Below, in pieces: positions 5,266-6,591 of a DNA stretch of 6,591 nucleotides. The translations under genes and the position numbers were made by a program. Every line of letters begins with the position of its first letter. Position 1 is the first letter of the stretch. The stretch covers positions 1 through 6,591 of the forward strand of contig JACDDG010000136.1 of assembly GCA_013817115.1 (NCBI GenBank). Direction: 5' to 3'. Below the pieces are notes generated by a model that worked only from the letters and a program-made list of their open reading frames with translations, was not told the origin of the DNA and made no database searches. This DNA is from Parachlamydiaceae bacterium. GTDB taxonomy: Bacteria > Chlamydiota > Chlamydiia > Chlamydiales > Parachlamydiaceae.

Positions 5266-5289
5266 GGGCAAGATGATATTCTCTTGCCC
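5266..5289 (+). terminator. Hairpin after the small ribosomal gene, weak or non-canonical terminator
   Basis: GGGCAAGA (5266-5273) pairs perfectly with TCTTGCCC (5282-5289) around an 8-nt loop, 15 bp after the stop codon. It is followed by CTTCTG rather than a U-run, so it may only attenuate transcription or protect the mRNA 3' end, allowing readthrough into mnmG. Confidence 0.4.
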
Positions 5290-5295
5290 CTTCTG

Positions 5296-5323
5296 CGCAT
5301 GCCATACCCTACGGCGGCATGCG
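5296..5323 (+). promoter_or_regulatory. Hairpin in the mnmG leader
   Basis: CGCATGCC (5296-5303) and GGCATGCG (5316-5323) form a perfect 8-bp stem with a 12-nt loop, ending 31 bp before the mnmG start. It begins only 6 bp after the previous hairpin. The right arm contains an in-frame ATG (5319) that could extend MnmG by 12 residues; being inside the stem, it is unlikely to be used. It may affect mnmG translation or be part of a processing site. Confidence 0.4.
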
Positions 5324-5354
5324 ATTTACCTTACCCTCAATCAAGTTGCTTATC

Positions 5355-6591
5355 ATGGGATGGAGATATCCAAAACATTACGATGTCATCGTTATGGGTG
5401 GTGGTCATGCAGGCTGTGAAGCCGCATTAGCATCAGCTCGGATGGGAGCAAAAACGCTCCTTTTGACGATGAACCTCGATACCATTGCTAAAATGAGTTG
5501 CAATCCTGCCATCGGCGGAATTGCTAAAGGGCACATGGTGCGGGAAATCGACGCGCTTGGTGGCGAGATGGGAAAGGTTATCGATGTAACAGGCATTCAA
5601 TATCGCATGCTAAATGGCACTAAAGGTGCCGCAGTGCAAGCGCCTCGAGCTCAAGCCGATAAAGTTGCCTACCCTCAAGAAATGAAATTACGCCTGGAAA
5701 GGCAAGAAAACCTTGATATTAATCAAGGCACCATTGAACAAATGATCATCGAAGATGGCCGTATTGTAGGAGTAGATACAAAAGAGGGAATTTCCTATAC
5801 GACAAAAACTCTCATTCTCTCTTCAGGCACTTTTTTACGTGGTCTTTTGCATATTGGCGAAACAAATTTATCCGGTGGACGTGCCGGCGATCTTCCTTCT
5901 GTCGGACTTTCAGCTGACTTAGAAAAGCACGGGATCAGATTGGGTCGACTCAAAACCGGAACTCCACCACGCATTAATAAGCGGTCTATAGATTATAGCC
6001 TGACTGAAGAGCAGGCCGGAGAAGAAGGCGTTTACTTTTCGTTCGATGATGAAGGGATTCCCCGATTACCTCAGGTTTCTTGCCATATCACTTATACGAG
6101 TAAAGAAACGAAAGAAATTATTCTTAGGAATATCCATCGATCTCCGATGTATTCGGGACAAATTTCAGGGGTGGGTCCACGTTATTGCCCTTCGATCGAA
6201 GATAAAGTCGTGCGTTTTGCTGATAAAGAACGCCACCAGATATTTCTCGAGCCGGAAGGTATCAAAACTTTAGAAGTCTACGTCAATGGCGTTTCTTCTT
6301 CTTTACCATTTGATGTACAACACGAATTTATTCGCAGCATTCCTGCGCTTCGCGATGCAGAAATCATGCGACCAGCTTATGCAATAGAATACGATTATGT
6401 TGTTTGCGGCCAAATGAACAACTCCCTCGAATGTAAAACAATCGAAGGTCTCTTTTTTGCCGGTCAAATTAACGGTACATCAGGATATGAAGAGGCTGCT
6501 GCCCAAGGTTTGATGGCAGGTATCAATGCGGTTAATAAAGTCAAAGGGCAAAAGCCTTTTATCTTGCAACGGCATGAGGCCTACATAGGAG
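5355..6591 (+). CDS. mnmG: tRNA uridine-5-carboxymethylaminomethyl modification enzyme MnmG (GidA), 3' end outside window
   Basis: MnmG acts with the GTPase MnmE to install the cmnm5/nm5 group on U34 of certain tRNAs, using FAD, NADH and a folate one-carbon donor. The window holds the first 412 codons of roughly 600-630. The FAD-binding GGGHAG is at 15-20, followed by [14 protein letters not shown] (47-60) with the conserved Cys49. [10 protein letters not shown] (173-182), [11 protein letters not shown] (197-207), [13 protein letters not shown] (272-284) with the second conserved Cys278, and [16 protein letters not shown] (370-385) are also present. The C-terminal MnmE/tRNA-binding part is cut off by the edge, not by a mutation. 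The start at 5355 gives an N-terminus like that of chlamydial MnmG; no strong ribosome binding site precedes it. An upstream in-frame ATG at 5319 is buried in a hairpin. A mild oddity is [11 protein letters not shown] (90-100), where many homologues have KGPAVRA. The identification is firm. Confidence 0.97.
   Translation, partial: MGWRYPKHYDVIVMGGGHAGCEAALASARMGAKTLLLTMNLDTIAKMSCNPAIGGIAKGHMVREIDALGGEMGKVIDVTGIQYRMLNGTKGAAVQAPRAQADKVAYPQEMKLRLERQENLDINQGTIEQMIIEDGRIVGVDTKEGISYTTKTLILSSGTFLRGLLHIGETNLSGGRAGDLPSVGLSADLEKHGIRLGRLKTGTPPRINKRSIDYSLTEEQAGEEGVYFSFDDEGIPRLPQVSCHITYTSKETKEIILRNIHRSPMYSGQISGVGPRYCPSIEDKVVRFADKERHQIFLEPEGIKTLEVYVNGVSSSLPFDVQHEFIRSIPALRDAEIMRPAYAIEYDYVVCGQMNNSLECKTIEGLFFAGQINGTSGYEEAAAQGLMAGINAVNKVKGQKPFILQRHEAYIG

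Noticed and set aside
5050..5300. Two minus-strand ORFs opposite the small basic protein
   Set aside because: They are antisense to the 29-residue ribosomal-type gene and its promoter, whose family pattern and start signals are clear.
6046..6273. 75-residue plus-strand ORF inside mnmG
   Set aside because: It is an out-of-frame reading within a region with continuous MnmG motifs.

Overview
The window looks like a bacterial chromosome segment, most likely from an environmental (amoeba-associated, Parachlamydiales-like) member of the Chlamydiae. The main reason is the partial MnmG at the right edge. Its N-terminus ([13 protein letters not shown]) and its middle part ([29 protein letters not shown]) read, from memory, closest to chlamydial MnmG/GidA. 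The moderate AT content and the mix of housekeeping genes with repeats fit this. The assignment rests on recall, not on a database search.

Left edge (1-422): bases 1-119, read on the minus strand, carry the hallmarks of the 5' part of group II intron domain I. The rest of that intron would lie outside the window. Bases 120-422 hold no gene I can support. They contain a near-palindrome and a small hairpin that could be regulatory for the operon that follows.

Operon (435-4174, plus strand): three tightly spaced genes encode a VLCAD-like acyl-CoA dehydrogenase, an acyl-CoA carboxylase carboxyltransferase (beta) subunit of the methylcrotonyl/geranyl-CoA type, and a stand-alone small protein matching the C-terminal ferredoxin-like domain of AtuA. 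Together they resemble part of an Atu/Liu-type pathway, in which an acyl-CoA is dehydrogenated and the resulting enoyl-CoA is carboxylated at the gamma carbon. The biotin carboxylase/BCCP subunit, the hydratase, the lyase and the main AtuA domain are not in the window.

Convergent gap (4175-4566): no believable gene, but rich structure. A 131-bp imperfect palindrome has inner 8-bp tandem repeats. A very strong 25-bp hairpin, extendable to 31 bp, probably works as a two-way terminator. A short tandem duplication and a 13-bp direct repeat are also present. All six mismatches in the two long stems become G-U pairs in a minus-strand transcript, so the RNA of that strand would pair completely.

Right part (4567-6591): a minus-strand gene encodes a small protein with an extremely acidic tail. 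Diverging from it are a 29-residue, highly basic ribosomal-type protein (bS22/mS38, AURKAIP1/COX24 family) and then mnmG, the FAD-dependent tRNA wobble-uridine modification enzyme, cut by the window edge after 412 codons. Two hairpins without U-tracts lie between the tiny ribosomal gene and mnmG.
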